64,000 nt of DNA from Notospermus geniculatus. Lineage: Eukaryota > Nemertea > Pilidiophora > Heteronemertea > Lineidae. The stretch covers positions 173,452 to 237,451 of the forward strand of contig NMRB01000130.1 of assembly GCA_002633025.1 (NCBI GenBank), in the 5' to 3' direction. This document shows, piece after piece, positions 49,500 to 60,657 of the stretch. Under the pieces are notes generated by a model that saw only the letters and a list, made by a program, of their open reading frames with translations, was not told where the DNA came from and did no database searches. Both the position numbers and the translations under genes were made by a program. The first letter of the stretch is position 1. The number at the start of each line of letters is the position of its first letter.

Positions 49500-50560
49500 A
49501 GTCACTGTAGAATATGATGTTGCCGAACATGTTTGTACAGCACATAGATCAGTGAAAAGAGCATGTGTTGCTAGTAGTGAGGTAAATAAACTGTATGACG
49601 ATGAAATGGACATTTTTGTACAGCACATTGATCCGTGAAAAGAGCACTATCATGTGTGGCTGGTAGTGAGGTAAATAAACTGTCATAACGATGAAATGAA
49701 CGTTTTTGTACAGCACATTGATCCATGAAAAAGAGCTTTATCATGTATGGCTGGTAGTGAGGTAAATAAACTGTCATAACGATGAAATGAACGTTTTTGT
49801 ACAGCACATTGATCCATGAAAAAGAGCTTTATCATGTATGGCTGGCAGTGAGGTATAAAATTGTCATAACATTTTTGTACAGCACTTTGATCCTTGAAAA
49901 AAAAGAACATTATCATGTGTGGCTGGTAGTGAGGTAAATAAAGATGTCATAACGAAGAAATGAACATTTCTGTACAGCACATTGATCAAAGAAAAAGAGC
50001 ATTATCGTGTGTGGCTGGTAGTGAGGAAAACAAAACTGTCATAACATTTTGGTACAGCACATTGATCCGTGAAAAAGAATATTATCATGTATGACTGGTA
50101 GTGAGGTAAATAAACTGTTAAAACGATGAAATGAACATTTTTGTACAGCACACTGATCCATGAAAAGAGGAGCATTATCATGTGTGGCTGGTAGTGAGGT
50201 AAATTTATTGATTGATTTATTAACAAGATTACTGAGTGGCTACCCACTCGCTACATGATGACGACTAGGCAGAACAATGTAACACAAGGCATGTAATGAA
50301 AGAGAAAATGAAAGGCCCAAAAGTTTATGAAACGTGAAAAAAGTGACCATGTCCTGAAGCGAAATGGTCGTGAGATGAACTGAACGTTTTTGTACAGCAC
50401 TTTGATCCATGAAAAAGAGAATTGTCATGTGTGGCTGGTAGTGAGGTAAATAAAATCGTGATAACATTTTTGTACAGCACGTGACTTTGATCCATAAAAA
50501 AGAGTGGCCAGTAGTGAGATAAATAAAACTGTCCTAAAGAAGAAATGAACATTTTGTCAC
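49500..50560. repeat. 90-bp satellite array (copy B, expanded)
   Basis: The same unit as at 37312-38130, with about seven to eight units to 50200, then a non-repeat block and two more degenerate units. Unit number and order differ from copy A, which accounts for much of the length difference between the copies. Confidence 0.9.
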
Positions 50561-51698
50561 ATACTATGTTCAAGGAAAATGAGCATAATCACGTGTGCCT
50601 ATTAGTATGTTGATAAACTGTGATAACGATGATCATTTTGGCTGGTCTTTTAATTCCTAGTTTTTTGACAGCCCCCCCCCCCCCAAGTCATGTAAGAAAA
50701 CAGCTGCCCTAAAACAGGACTATATGCGAGCTTATTTTAGGAGTCTTTTGTTATCACACAATTTTTTTACTGTGTGTACTCGAACGATGCCTATTTGTTC
50801 ACTAAACTGAGAGCTTCTAACGGCGGTGTCATTGCCCTCCTCACCTTAGAAAGACACAAAGATAAAGTAAGGGGACTATCGCCTTTTAAGTTCGGATCAG
50901 CCATAAATTATCTTATATCCCGGAGAGCCGATATCATGCGTCCAGAATAGGAATTGTACCCATTAACTACAATTTCCATTACTCAATTAACTGCCAAATT
51001 CTTAACCTGTACTTAAGATGATACGGTGTACGTCATTAATCACATGTGTACTACGTCATAAATCTTGTGCTTTTAACCTGTAGCGACTGTGTAATCTGAT
51101 AGTATCGCCTTATGGCTACCCGTAACGTTATCATGAAAATATAATATCACCATTGAAGCCATAAATTTTGGAAAATATTTCATTGAATCGGTTAACGATA
51201 AATATGGATTCTCGTTCGCATCGTGGCTATGAAAATTTTTATTGTATCGGGACAAAGGGAAAATAAAGTGATGGCTTTGCACCTTCATTTTAAAATCCAC
51301 CAATCTATGTCTGCGGTTCTAAGAAAACTAATAAACGGAATAAAAATTTTTGAGGCTGCATCCTTAAAAAATGAATGCAACCTGAAGTCGGCAGAATGAG
51401 TACAAGCTGAGAAAAACTGAGAAGTTTTCTACTCTCTACTTGAGAGAACATCCAATGCCCTGTGAGGTTGATTAGGTTCGACAGCGTGAGTGCCAACACA
51501 CCATGGTACGTGAAAACTGTCCTAGCTGAGAGATTCGGATGTCATTTGAGGGATGTTCATAATTTGCGGTACCGTAGTAACATCCTGGTCAAACACAAAG
51601 GAAAGTTACTGCTGATGAAGGCTGTTAAATACACCGAACCATCGTTGGTTAGTCAGAAAGAGTCCAGTCCACGAGTTTCGATGGCAGACTGTGGTACA

Positions 51699-51863
51699 GG
51701 TGTCATAGAATGTAATGCCCCCAATATCAGATGCCCGCTTCTTTTGTTCAGGGGACATCTAGTAACAGAAGTTCTGTTTGTCGGTGCCCGGCTGACCCTT
51801 AATCCGTCAGAATCTATTGTTGTGGGGCATCTCATATCGGGGGGCATGACATTCTACGACACT
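51699..51863. mobile_element. Palindromic insertion present only in copy B (165 bp)
   Basis: The left end AGGTGTCATAGAATGTAATG with CCCCCAATATCAGATG is inverse to a right end containing CATCTCATATCGGGGGGCAT, then GACATTCTACGACACT. Copy A reads straight through (GTGGTACTTGGTTATAG). The long + strand frame 51462-51878 crosses it and is incidental. Confidence 0.85.
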
Positions 51864-51989
51864 TGTATTTGGTTATAGAGTGACCCCTCCTATTTCCTCC
51901 TCCATTATATTCAATCTTCCATGATGCCTTATGCGAGGGTCCGTGGGTTCGAATCCGGTAGGAAGCTCTGTCTTCCACCTTAGAAACCA

Positions 51990-52117
51990 GGGCCCAAATC
52001 CATGATAAAACCTTGCTAGCTTAGTTGGTTTCTACATGTAGTTGTGTACATCGGCCTGTACAAACTGGGCACTTTAGCAGGCAACTAAGCCTAGCAAGGT
52101 TTTATGGATTTGGGCCC
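51990..52117. mobile_element. GGGCCCAAATCCAT hairpin present only in copy B (128 bp)
   Basis: The left arm GGGCCCAAATCCATGATAAA with ACCTTGCTAGCTTAGTTG is inverse to the right arm CAACTAAGCCTAGCAAGG, then TTTTATGGATTTGGGCCC. The loop is about 50 bases. Copy A lacks it, though the flanks are rearranged there so the empty site is not clean. Confidence 0.88.
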
Positions 52118-52615
52118 AGTTGTTATTTCATGCCATGCAATCTTCCATCTTGATGCTATATATTCCGTCTTCAATCTTGATGCTCTACGAATATCGAATC
52201 AGACTCCCTTCAGTTTAGCATCTTTCAATAAGCTTACCACTTGCAAAATCACGTTTTGAATGACATTCATGATGATGGTGAAAAAGCATGTCTGTTCCTA
52301 ATGTTTCTGTGCTCTATTACATTGATTTGTGCACACTTGTTGTCTTGTACTTGGGAATTGTCATTGAGCATTAGAAGCCCCACGAGTGATATGAATCATT
52401 CGGCAGCCAAATAAATCTTAAACACGCGAATTAGCACGGTATAAGAAGTCTCGGCAGATGTTTAGCGACTGCCGCAGTGTAATTCACGTGAAATCTCGGC
52501 GAGACGAGACGGCGTGGCAGACAATGTTTCCGATCTGGTGTCATACATGTACACATGTACATTTACTTTCCGATACCAGAATTTACGAACATGCCCAGAA
52601 AATCCAATCAGATCT

Positions 52616-52727
52616 GGGGCGTATTTCATAAAGTGACTTTAAGTTTAAATGGTGCCTTTAACCAAATGGAAAATGCATTGAAGTTAATGGTACCAATAGC
52701 CTGAAGTCACTTTATGAAACAGGCCCC
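52616..52727. mobile_element. GGGGC-TTTCATAAAGTGACTT hairpin present only in copy B (112 bp)
   Basis: The left GGGGCGTATTTCATAAAGTG and right CACTTTATGAAACAGGCCCC arms are inverse with one or two changes. In copy A the flanks are joined as CAGATCTGATTATT (about 40193), showing the empty site directly. Confidence 0.9.
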
Positions 52728-54489
52728 TGATTATTATAGGCCTATAATGGGTAATACCACTCTGGAAAGCCTGGCATTGGGCTTATTCATATGTCATACA
52801 TAATGTTTGATACCAATTCTCAAAGGCAGTTTCTTAGACACTGTCCTTGGCAGTAAGTATAAAAGTAGTTTTTGCATGCATTGTGTTGTATAAAAATGAT
52901 ATTATCTTGTTTGTGTTAAGGACTGCTTCGTGGCCTGGCAAACAAAAAATCATCTTTGCAAATGTCATTGCAAAGCATTCTCAAATTTCGACGTTTTGAT
53001 CCTTGTGCCCTTAGTAACATAACGAGAGCATGATAAACTACGGTTTACCGCAGTGGTAACTATCCACCTGTCAGGTAACTCTAGTGAGAGACAAAGGGAT
53101 TTTTGTCCTTGTTGATTTCAAAGCTGGCCAGAGCGGCGAAAAAGAGAAATGCATGTTACTTTCATGGCGTCGCGTGCAGAATTGAACACGAAATGTCCCC
53201 AATGGAGGTAAACAAAGCGAGTGATGCTGTGACTGATCCAAAAAGACCGTTTGGGATCAGATTTACCTGAATATTTCTTGTCGGTATTCTGTTCTGTCCA
53301 TGCTTATTCTCGGATGGTTTGCAAAAACGTCGATTTTTAAAATCCCACGACGTGTACAGCTCAATGCCACCTGGGAAATTTATCTGCAGTAGTTTGTGCT
53401 CTCGGATTAAGGTGCATGAATCTGCACAAAGACTCTGCATAAAGTCTTCAGAATGGAACCCGTGGGGAGAAGGGGCCCCTTGTCCTTGCTCCCAAGACAA
53501 CCACCTCAACTTCAGTATTCTCTTTCCGTTGTGTTCATCATTTATTGTGACGTTGCAGTAAATTCTCCTTCCAATTATCCATAATGGACGCTTTCAAGTT
53601 GCGAATGGCTCACGTTTACTGGGGTTTAATACAAGTTTTATTGGTGCTGAAATAAATGACCCCCGGGCCTCCCTTCGTCCAGGATAGACATTTTAACGAC
53701 TTCTCGGCGAATGGGTTATCTTCATCGGTATCTTATCAAACTGGCAGAACTTGCATAGAATAATTTTATGTTCCATCGAAAAAAAATTGGCATCGATATA
53801 CAGATGGTTACATTTGGTTGACAATAATTGATACCTTAACCAGCAGGAAGTAGTAGCTTCCTGTCGCCATATTGGCCATAAGAAACACATTCGAGATCAT
53901 CAATACTGGAGGAATCTCCGAGCCGGCGTGAAATTGCATTTGTAATAATGCCACATTTGCCAATATCTCGTTGGCTGGATAGCACTGGCTAGATCATGTG
54001 CTCATTGGACAAAGAAATGATGGTTTTGCCAACTCGGAATATGATGTCTGGCATTGTCTATAAACGGTTCATTTGACCAATGGAATGGTCCATCACTTTG
54101 GACTGAATGATTCAATTGGCACTGCACTATTATTTATTGAACGTAACAAAATACCACCCGTACTGTAGGCCAAATAGGGAAATTGAAAACGATAAAAGAT
54201 TGAATTTATAGCTGAGACTTGTCTTGTCACATAAGCTCACTGCAGGGAAGATATTAGCGGCCGACTTGGCTGGAATGTGTGGTTGGAGAAAATCGGAAAT
54301 TGCGTTGCTTTTCCCCTCGTAGTGCGTCCCGCGCACCACCACAATACATCTGCCTTGAACAGATACTCGCAATCTGCAAAACCAAAAGTGAAATTTTCAG
54401 TGGTCGAGGATGCCGCTGGTTTATAGATAAACTAGACTCGCAAAAAGGGCATCGAACTTCGTAAATGTGCTGTTTGGAGCTATAGCTGG

Positions 54490-55365
54490 GAACGTGGTAA
54501 ATAAACTGACTTAACGATAAAATGAACATTTCTGTACAGCACATTGATCCACGAAAAGAGCACTATTCTGTATGGCTAGTACTGAGGTAATTAATACTGT
54601 GATAACGATGCAGTGAACATTTTTGTACAGCACATTGATCCATGAAAAAGAGCAGTATCCTGTATGGCTAGTAGTGCGGTAATTAACACTGTCATAACGA
54701 TAAAATGAATATTTGTACAGCTCTGGTTTAAGGTAGGCCTACTGTCACACTGAAGTAGTTCTCAAAACGTCCTGCCCCGTCCTTAAAAATCGTAAAAAGG
54801 GCTAGAACGTGTAACGTTGGCCAAATAATGCCTCGAAGTTCTCGAGCATGAAGTTTGTAAAAAGTTCCCACTACGTCCACTCCATTCGCACACAGTTTGA
54901 GCCCGTCCGGCAACATTTTCAAGAACATACTGAGAATAGCTCAGTGTGATGGGGCGTAAGGCTAAGAATCCATTCACGCGATTTTCGTGCCGCGCGATGT
55001 CGCATCCTTTGTCCACGATCAACGCGGCGGAAACAAACAATGCTTTCGAGCGTCTGCGGCAAGAAAATCGTGTGAATGGATTCTTAGGCTAAAGGTGCTT
55101 GTTAGAGCTATTCTCTCTCTGTGTAGCTGGTAACGTGGTCAATAAACTGACTTAACGATAAAATGAACATTTCTGTACAGCACATTGATCCACGAAAAGA
55201 GCACTATTCTGTATGGCTAGTAATGACAGAGGTAATTACACGATGAAGTGAACATTTTTGTACAGCACACTGATACATGAAAAAGAGCACTAACCTGTAT
55301 GGCTAGTAGTGAGGTAATTAACACTGTCATAACGATGAAATGAACATTTTTGTACAGCTTTTGTT
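54490..55365. repeat. 90-bp satellite clusters (copy B) around the Harbinger-like insertion
   Basis: Counterparts of the copy A clusters at 42000-42735: units at about 54500-54720 and 55135-55365, with the same separating block, here interrupted by the insertion at 54960-55089. Confidence 0.75.
54960..55089. mobile_element. Harbinger-like MITE present only in copy B (130 bp)
   Basis: The ends GGCTAAGAATCCATTCAC and GTGAATGGATTCTTAGGC are inverse except for the second base, and TAA flanks both sides (54957-54959, 55090-55092). Copy A has TGA once at the same place (GGCGTGAAGGTGC). A 3-base TAA duplication fits the PIF/Harbinger TWA preference; the family call is inference. Confidence 0.85.
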
Positions 55366-57204
55366 TACAGAAAATAGACTAGCATCAGAAATGGGTTTTG
55401 AAATTCCTAACGGTGTTGTATGGAGCTGTGCTATTTCTGTCTGGAGCTTACGCAGAAAATGTTTTTGAATGAACCCCCTCCAGCATCTCCAATCGCAGGA
55501 CCAAACATGAACTGTCTGCCTCAGAAAGAAGATCTACTGCCATATAATGACAGACGGTTCTTCCCATTGGCAAATAAACGCGTATTTTTTCGAAACTCAA
55601 AATGTGGTGGTCACGTATGGCCAGCCATTGACATTTATAGTGACCGAAGTGATAGATATGAACATAAGAACTCCCCCGGGCAAGAATCTGATTATGACCA
55701 GAATGCAAAGACGGTAATAAAAAAAGTAGTAAAGGTTGATGCTGTGATCTGGCCAGTGGAATGGGGATAGAATGTCTGGCGTTGTCTGCTTGGCTGATAC
55801 CACATGGACAATAGACGTACGCATCATCGAAACACTCCCTTTTCTACGTTAAGAGGTTAGTTTGAATGAGCCACTGCCAGGTTAGAGCAATGAAGATGGC
55901 ATGTTAAAGCAATGGTATCGCCTTGGCAAAAAATCGGCCACTGAGTCCGACGAAAGGTGAGATACGTATGTGAAAAAATGCTTCATATCTCGTCTACCTT
56001 CAGCTTTGCCCTGGATTTTGAAACGGATTAGTCACTTTTGGATTTCTCTGTTGTCACACCTAATTTTTTAGAATGTTAAAGATATACCCTCTAGCCATTT
56101 TCAATAGTTACTGGGCTCCTCTACATGAACAAAGCGATGAGGCAGAGGGAGTTTGCCTTTTTTCTCTAATGAGATTGGTCCATCCGTTATGATGGGATAA
56201 ACACTACGAAGCTCTGTTTTTGCTGGTAAGCAACGGAGCCTGAGCCCTTCTCGACATTACAAGAAAGAATGGCGCCCTTTTTCTCCCTCTTTCCATCAAC
56301 TTTCACATAATCAACTCAGAGACGATAACCTACGCGTTTCGAGATCGTTTTTTTACTTGCGCCCGAAATGAAAAAGAGTCCAATACGTATAATTAGTAAA
56401 TGGCATTTGTTTGTAACTACATCGTAATATCATCAAAAATACACGAGGAGAGCTCGCTTATACGTTTTTGATATCGTGAAAGGTTCGTCAAACAGATTTC
56501 TAATAGAAAAACTGTATACACTGTGCTACATGTATCAAAAAGGAGAATTTTGCGTTGTGGCAATGACCTATCCATTTTTTTTCTTGTAGAAAGCGGTATC
56601 AGTTGTGACTTCAATACTCTATGCAGCAACATTAGCAATACGAGTAGCGAGAAAAAAGGGAAGAAACCACAAAAAATGTTCATCTGACGGCAATGATAGG
56701 ATAAAGAGTGGTTTTACTGTTGTACAGCAGAAGTAAAAAAATATTATGTCAGTTCACATCTTTATAGAACTGGATGATATTTGCCCTTGGGTTTAGGGTT
56801 TCTTGATCAGGTGATGGGATTACGTACGTGTCAGATGATAGGATCAGAAAACGGCTTCTGATGGTGTTAGTGATCGTAACGTCATCAGTGTGGCCATGCG
56901 TGATACATGTACATGTACATTTATTGTAATGTACACCGCTGGGAATATACCTACCAACCATATTGTACATGTATATGGCAGTCAGATCGCCGGAGTCAAG
57001 TCACTGTGAAACGGAAGGAGATGTATCGGAGCTGCCGTTCTGCATCTCAAAAAATATTCGAGTCCGGTAGGAAGCTATATGTCTTTCATCTTAGAAACCC
57101 GTTATTATTAGTATTTGCCCTCAAAAAATATAAAGTGGAAAAAATCTGTCAAATTCATGTGCTGGATTTCGAAATGTAAGTATAAATTTAAAAGAAGGAC
57201 ACCA

Positions 57205-57339
57205 GGGGCCGGATTCACGAAGCCCTCTTAGCGTATGTATCTTAGTACTGCCCGTATCTATTGTTCTTCGACTTGCTGACAATAGATACGGGCAGTGCTG
57301 AGATCATACTTAAGCTAAGAGGGCTTTGTGAATCAGGCC
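57205..57339. repeat. GGGGCCGGATTCACGAAG hairpin element (copy B)
   Basis: By eye identical to 44569-44703 and in the part of the 12-kb repeat that shows no differences between copies. Confidence 0.85.
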
Positions 57340-58443
57340 ACTGATGATTAGAATATATTGAAATCTGGGTGACTTTCCCCACAGTTACATGTATGGCACG
57401 GCCTTACGCGCTGGCCATAGATGATGTCCTTTCATGGGTAAGTGGTTGGCATGGTGGCCGCCGAGCTGGATGTTTTAAGCAATGAATGAGGTCAGTACAT
57501 GTACGTTTTGAACGATATACGTGTACCGTAATATATCGTAATACCGTAATAGCTTCGCCAACTTGTCACTAACTAGTGTCTTGTCATGACTGCTGCTCAG
57601 TGCTTGTGTTCTGCTTGTCATGCCTCCGAGTTCTAGCATTCTTGATTACCAATAGAATTTCAGTTGGACATCAGTGCCTGAAAGGAATTGGGCCTAAATG
57701 GCGGATCTTGCAGATCGCTCAGCTGGTCGCCCCCGGTAGTCAGCAACATTTTCAGCAGTGTCCCTATCTTGGAGATTGCACTCCCCTCTGTAGGATCGCC
57801 ATCTCAACCATTCTGTCTTCCCTCGGGTTTGACCCTTCCTTCAGACGACCCGATAATCCTCTGAATGTCAGGTAATCCTCTTTCCGTTATCCTGTTACTG
57901 AGGCGTTTAATCTAGTTGGCTTGTCACCATCGGAGATAAGGCTGGTCGAACTCTAGGGATGGTCTGGGGAGGGCAGTTTGCAGGATTCCAGGGGCTAGGC
58001 CGGTTTAGGAATTCCTGATGATGAGAAGTTTGTGTGCTCTTAAGTATCCAAAACGAAGACGCTGCAATGGTAAACACTTTCAGCAACATTTCTCTTCCAA
58101 ATACAGGCATCTGATGACGTGACTGTACTATCAAATAGGTCAACCAACTTGGCACGAAGGTGGACATACCCGTAGGCCGTATGGCTGCCAGTCATGCCAG
58201 TGGAGCTATTGTTCCAAGTACTATAAACGCCCCACGATGACGCGATAACGACTGCATTGCGCTCATAAGAGGAGGATCCTTCTCGCAGAGATGCCACAGC
58301 GTGTGGATTGTGAGGCCATAACTTCGACGAAAAAAGGGTGAACGTAGGCTACCTTCAAACAGAACCAATTGAAGGGGAGAGCAGATCTAATGCTGGCACA
58401 CAAGAAGGATCAAACTGGTCTAGGCTTCGGGCTGCAGTCCTAG

Positions 58444-58572
58444 ACAAGGCGGAAGAAAAACGTCGCAATACCTCTAGCTGGGGATCTTGCAGCAATCCGC
58501 CGAGGCTTCCACGTACATGACGTAAGCGTAGTCCCATTTGCTCTGGGCACACTCAGTGAAGTACGTGATTAA
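58444..58572 (+). pseudogene. Possible retrotransposon ORF fragment (copy B)
   Basis: Same 42-codon frame as at 45808-45936. It has the same limited evidence. Confidence 0.28.
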
Positions 58573-58834
58573 GGAGGTGCAGTGTAAAGGTGTCTTTGCA
58601 AGGGAGGTCCTGCGAGCTGCCATGGTACTGGTATCACCTCACTTTCTGAGAGTGTTTGCACGCACACCTAACACCATCTACCAACCAACCGCATAGAAAT
58701 GCGTACATTGCACTCTGATGTAAATTGTTAGAAGGGTATGCCTACAGAATGCCGCCCCAGTGTCCACGTCCGAAGAGGCCCCGAGATGAGGTTGTAGTTT
58801 CGGAAGCAGTTGCCCCCTGCCTCCCTAAATACGG

Positions 58835-59952
58835 CCTTGTATTGAAGGATGCAGATGGTTAACTGATAGTGCAGTTACCGGAAGTCGCAGCTTGATTATA
58901 GCTTATACGGTACGTGACTCTGCAAAAGACAATAATCCTGAGCTCGCACCACTGCATCGTCAGACGCTTTCATTCAAATCAGTTTATGTGTATCTGCATA
59001 TACGGCGTGAATACTGGGTTCGAGGTTGGTGATCATCTACTTGATAAGCGACCCTCTTTCTGAAGTGAAAAAAATACGTCTTCAACCTGAGTCCCAGGCG
59101 TCGTAAAATGTATCTCAGCCGTGTAGACCAATGTATAAGAACTTCACTGGTGATGAGGGTGGTGCATCAGGTTGTCTCCCTGATTAGCGTACGTGACCTC
59201 GTTGTGAACTATTCAGGCCCGGTCATCAATATCCATACGATCGGGCGAACTGCTAAATCTTTCACGGTTCTCCATTACTCAGAATCACCGAAGAGGTCTA
59301 AATGGCCCAGGCTAGATCCAGAGGATGGCGCTATTGTGTGAGACGAATCTTGAAATGGGATTAGCTGAAGAAAAGTGTCCACTTTGATTAAATTGAGTCC
59401 CAGTGCGCTGGCTGGCTAGCAAGTGCCGCCTACAGGGATTTCTGAAGAATGCACCACCGAATGTATCCAGGACAAGCAGCAAAAACCTGCTCTAAAGAGT
59501 ATTTTAGACCATTGGATTGCAAAGCTTATGGGTGAGACTCCTTGGGAGATGTTAAATGCGACAGACTTTCAGGCTTTAGAAATGGATGAAGGTCGATTTA
59601 CATTACAATGAAGCCTGATTGACGATGTGCTGGAGAGAACATTTTCCATGTGCACTACTGTAGTACATAATATTGAAACGAAGTCAAATTTTCATTGTTG
59701 ATTGTTTTTCACCCATAGAACGAAACCGAGTGTCCGAGAAAGAAAATATAGGCCTAACACGCCCAATGTGACTAATTAAAACATGTAAGTGTCCTTACAG
59801 GTCGTGTACATGTACCTGTAGCTAAATGGACTGACTTGTAGGGTTCGGTCGGATAAGTCTGTTTGAACGATTCATTTATTTATTGCCTCACTTGTTGTCA
59901 TAGGCTTTATAGGGAAGGACACTCGCGCCTGTAGCTGCAGGGTACTGCATGG
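58835..59952. other. Intronic stretch, no feature recognised
   Basis: Two short open frames (59108-59341 and 59423-59611) have protein-like composition but no recognisable motif. I cannot support them as exons. Confidence 0.4.
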
Positions 59953-60092
59953 GTGACGTCTGTGCCGTGACATTCCAAAAGTCAACACATTTTCAAAAGT
60001 CACATCAACACAATACAAAAGTCACTTGTTACGTCAATGCTCATCAGATGGCTCCACTATTGTCATATCCACGCGGTATGCATAATGACAGG

Positions 60093-60390
60093 GGGTTAGT
60101 CTTAGGGTTAGGTCCCTTAGGGCTAGGTCCATCAGGCCTAGGTCCCTTAGGGTTAGGATCCTTAGAGTTAGATCCCATAAGCGGGTGATCCACTTTTGCG
60201 ATTTTGGCTTGAGACGGGGTTGCGATCCCTTGCGATTACCTTATAAGGACTTCCGATTGCCATATAAGGTAACCGCAAGGGAACGCAACCCCGTCTCAAG
60301 CCAAAATCGCAACAGTGGATCACCCGCTTAGGTTAGGTCCTCAGGGATAGGTCCCTTAGGGTTAGGTCCCTTAGGGCTAAGTCCCTTAGG
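60093..60390. repeat. 15-bp minisatellite GTTAGGTCCCTTAGG, split by an insertion
   Basis: About five or six units at 60093-60177 and four at 60331-60390 (GTTAGGTCCCTTAGG with variants such as GCTAGGTCCATCAGG). The tract resumes in the same phase of wording after the palindrome at 60178-60330. The TTAGGG resemblance to telomere repeat is superficial because the period is 15. Confidence 0.85.
60178..60330. mobile_element. Near-perfect hairpin element inserted in the minisatellite (153 bp)
   Basis: TAAGCGGGTGATCCACTTTT at the left mirrors AGTGGATCACCCGCTTA at the right. The arms of about 60-70 bases include GCGATTTTGGCTTGAGACGG and GGTTGCGATCCCTTGCG. The loop is short. It splits the 15-bp repeat and is therefore younger than that array. 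Confidence 0.9.
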
Positions 60391-60657
60391 ACCTGCTGTT
60401 TTATACTTTTCCCTTCATCTTCCATGATTTTGTTTTCATTTTTTCAGTCTAAAACAGTGTGGTTTATAATTTTTTTGCCGTCATGGAACGTGATTTTTTT
60501 TGTCGCAAAATGATCTTTCAATATTTTCTAAGTTGAAATGTGATTCTTAACAGTGGAGCCATCTGATGGGCATTTTACATAACTAGTGACTTTTGTATTG
60601 TGTTGACGTGACATTTGAAATGTGTTGACTTTTGGAATGTCACGGCACAGACGTCAC

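Larger units (their letters stand above)
46863..58834 (+). repeat. 12-kb direct repeat, copy B
   Basis: Starts at the first base after the gap and is collinear with copy A to 58834, after which the sequence becomes unique (CCTTGTATTGAAGG). The offset to copy A is 12,185 at the left end and 12,636 at the right. The net 451-base excess comes from satellite expansion and four insertions (51699-51863, 51990-52117, 52616-52727, 54960-55089), partly offset by absence of the 39126-39392 element. Confidence 0.93.
59953..60657. mobile_element. Inverted-repeat element with minisatellite core (705 bp)
   Basis: Arms 59953-60059 and 60552-60657 are inverse: GTGACGTCTGTGCCGTGACA, TTCCAAAAGTCAACACATTT and CATCAGATGGCTCCACT are each mirrored. 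Between them lie a 15-base minisatellite, a nested palindrome and an AT-rich block. There is no coding capacity. The frame 59949-60188 is a translation of the arm and minisatellite. Confidence 0.85.

Noticed and set aside
34678-58834. Recent segmental duplication of host DNA
   Set aside because: Coincidence of both copy boundaries with the N gap makes an unmerged haplotype overlap more likely; kept as a finding with a test.
59949-60188. Open frame with repeated LGLGPLGLGP
   Set aside because: It is the 15-bp minisatellite read in frame, with no start context or family match.
60093-60390. Interstitial telomere repeat (TTAGGG)n
   Set aside because: TTAGGG occurs only inside a 15-base unit; there is no 6-base periodicity.
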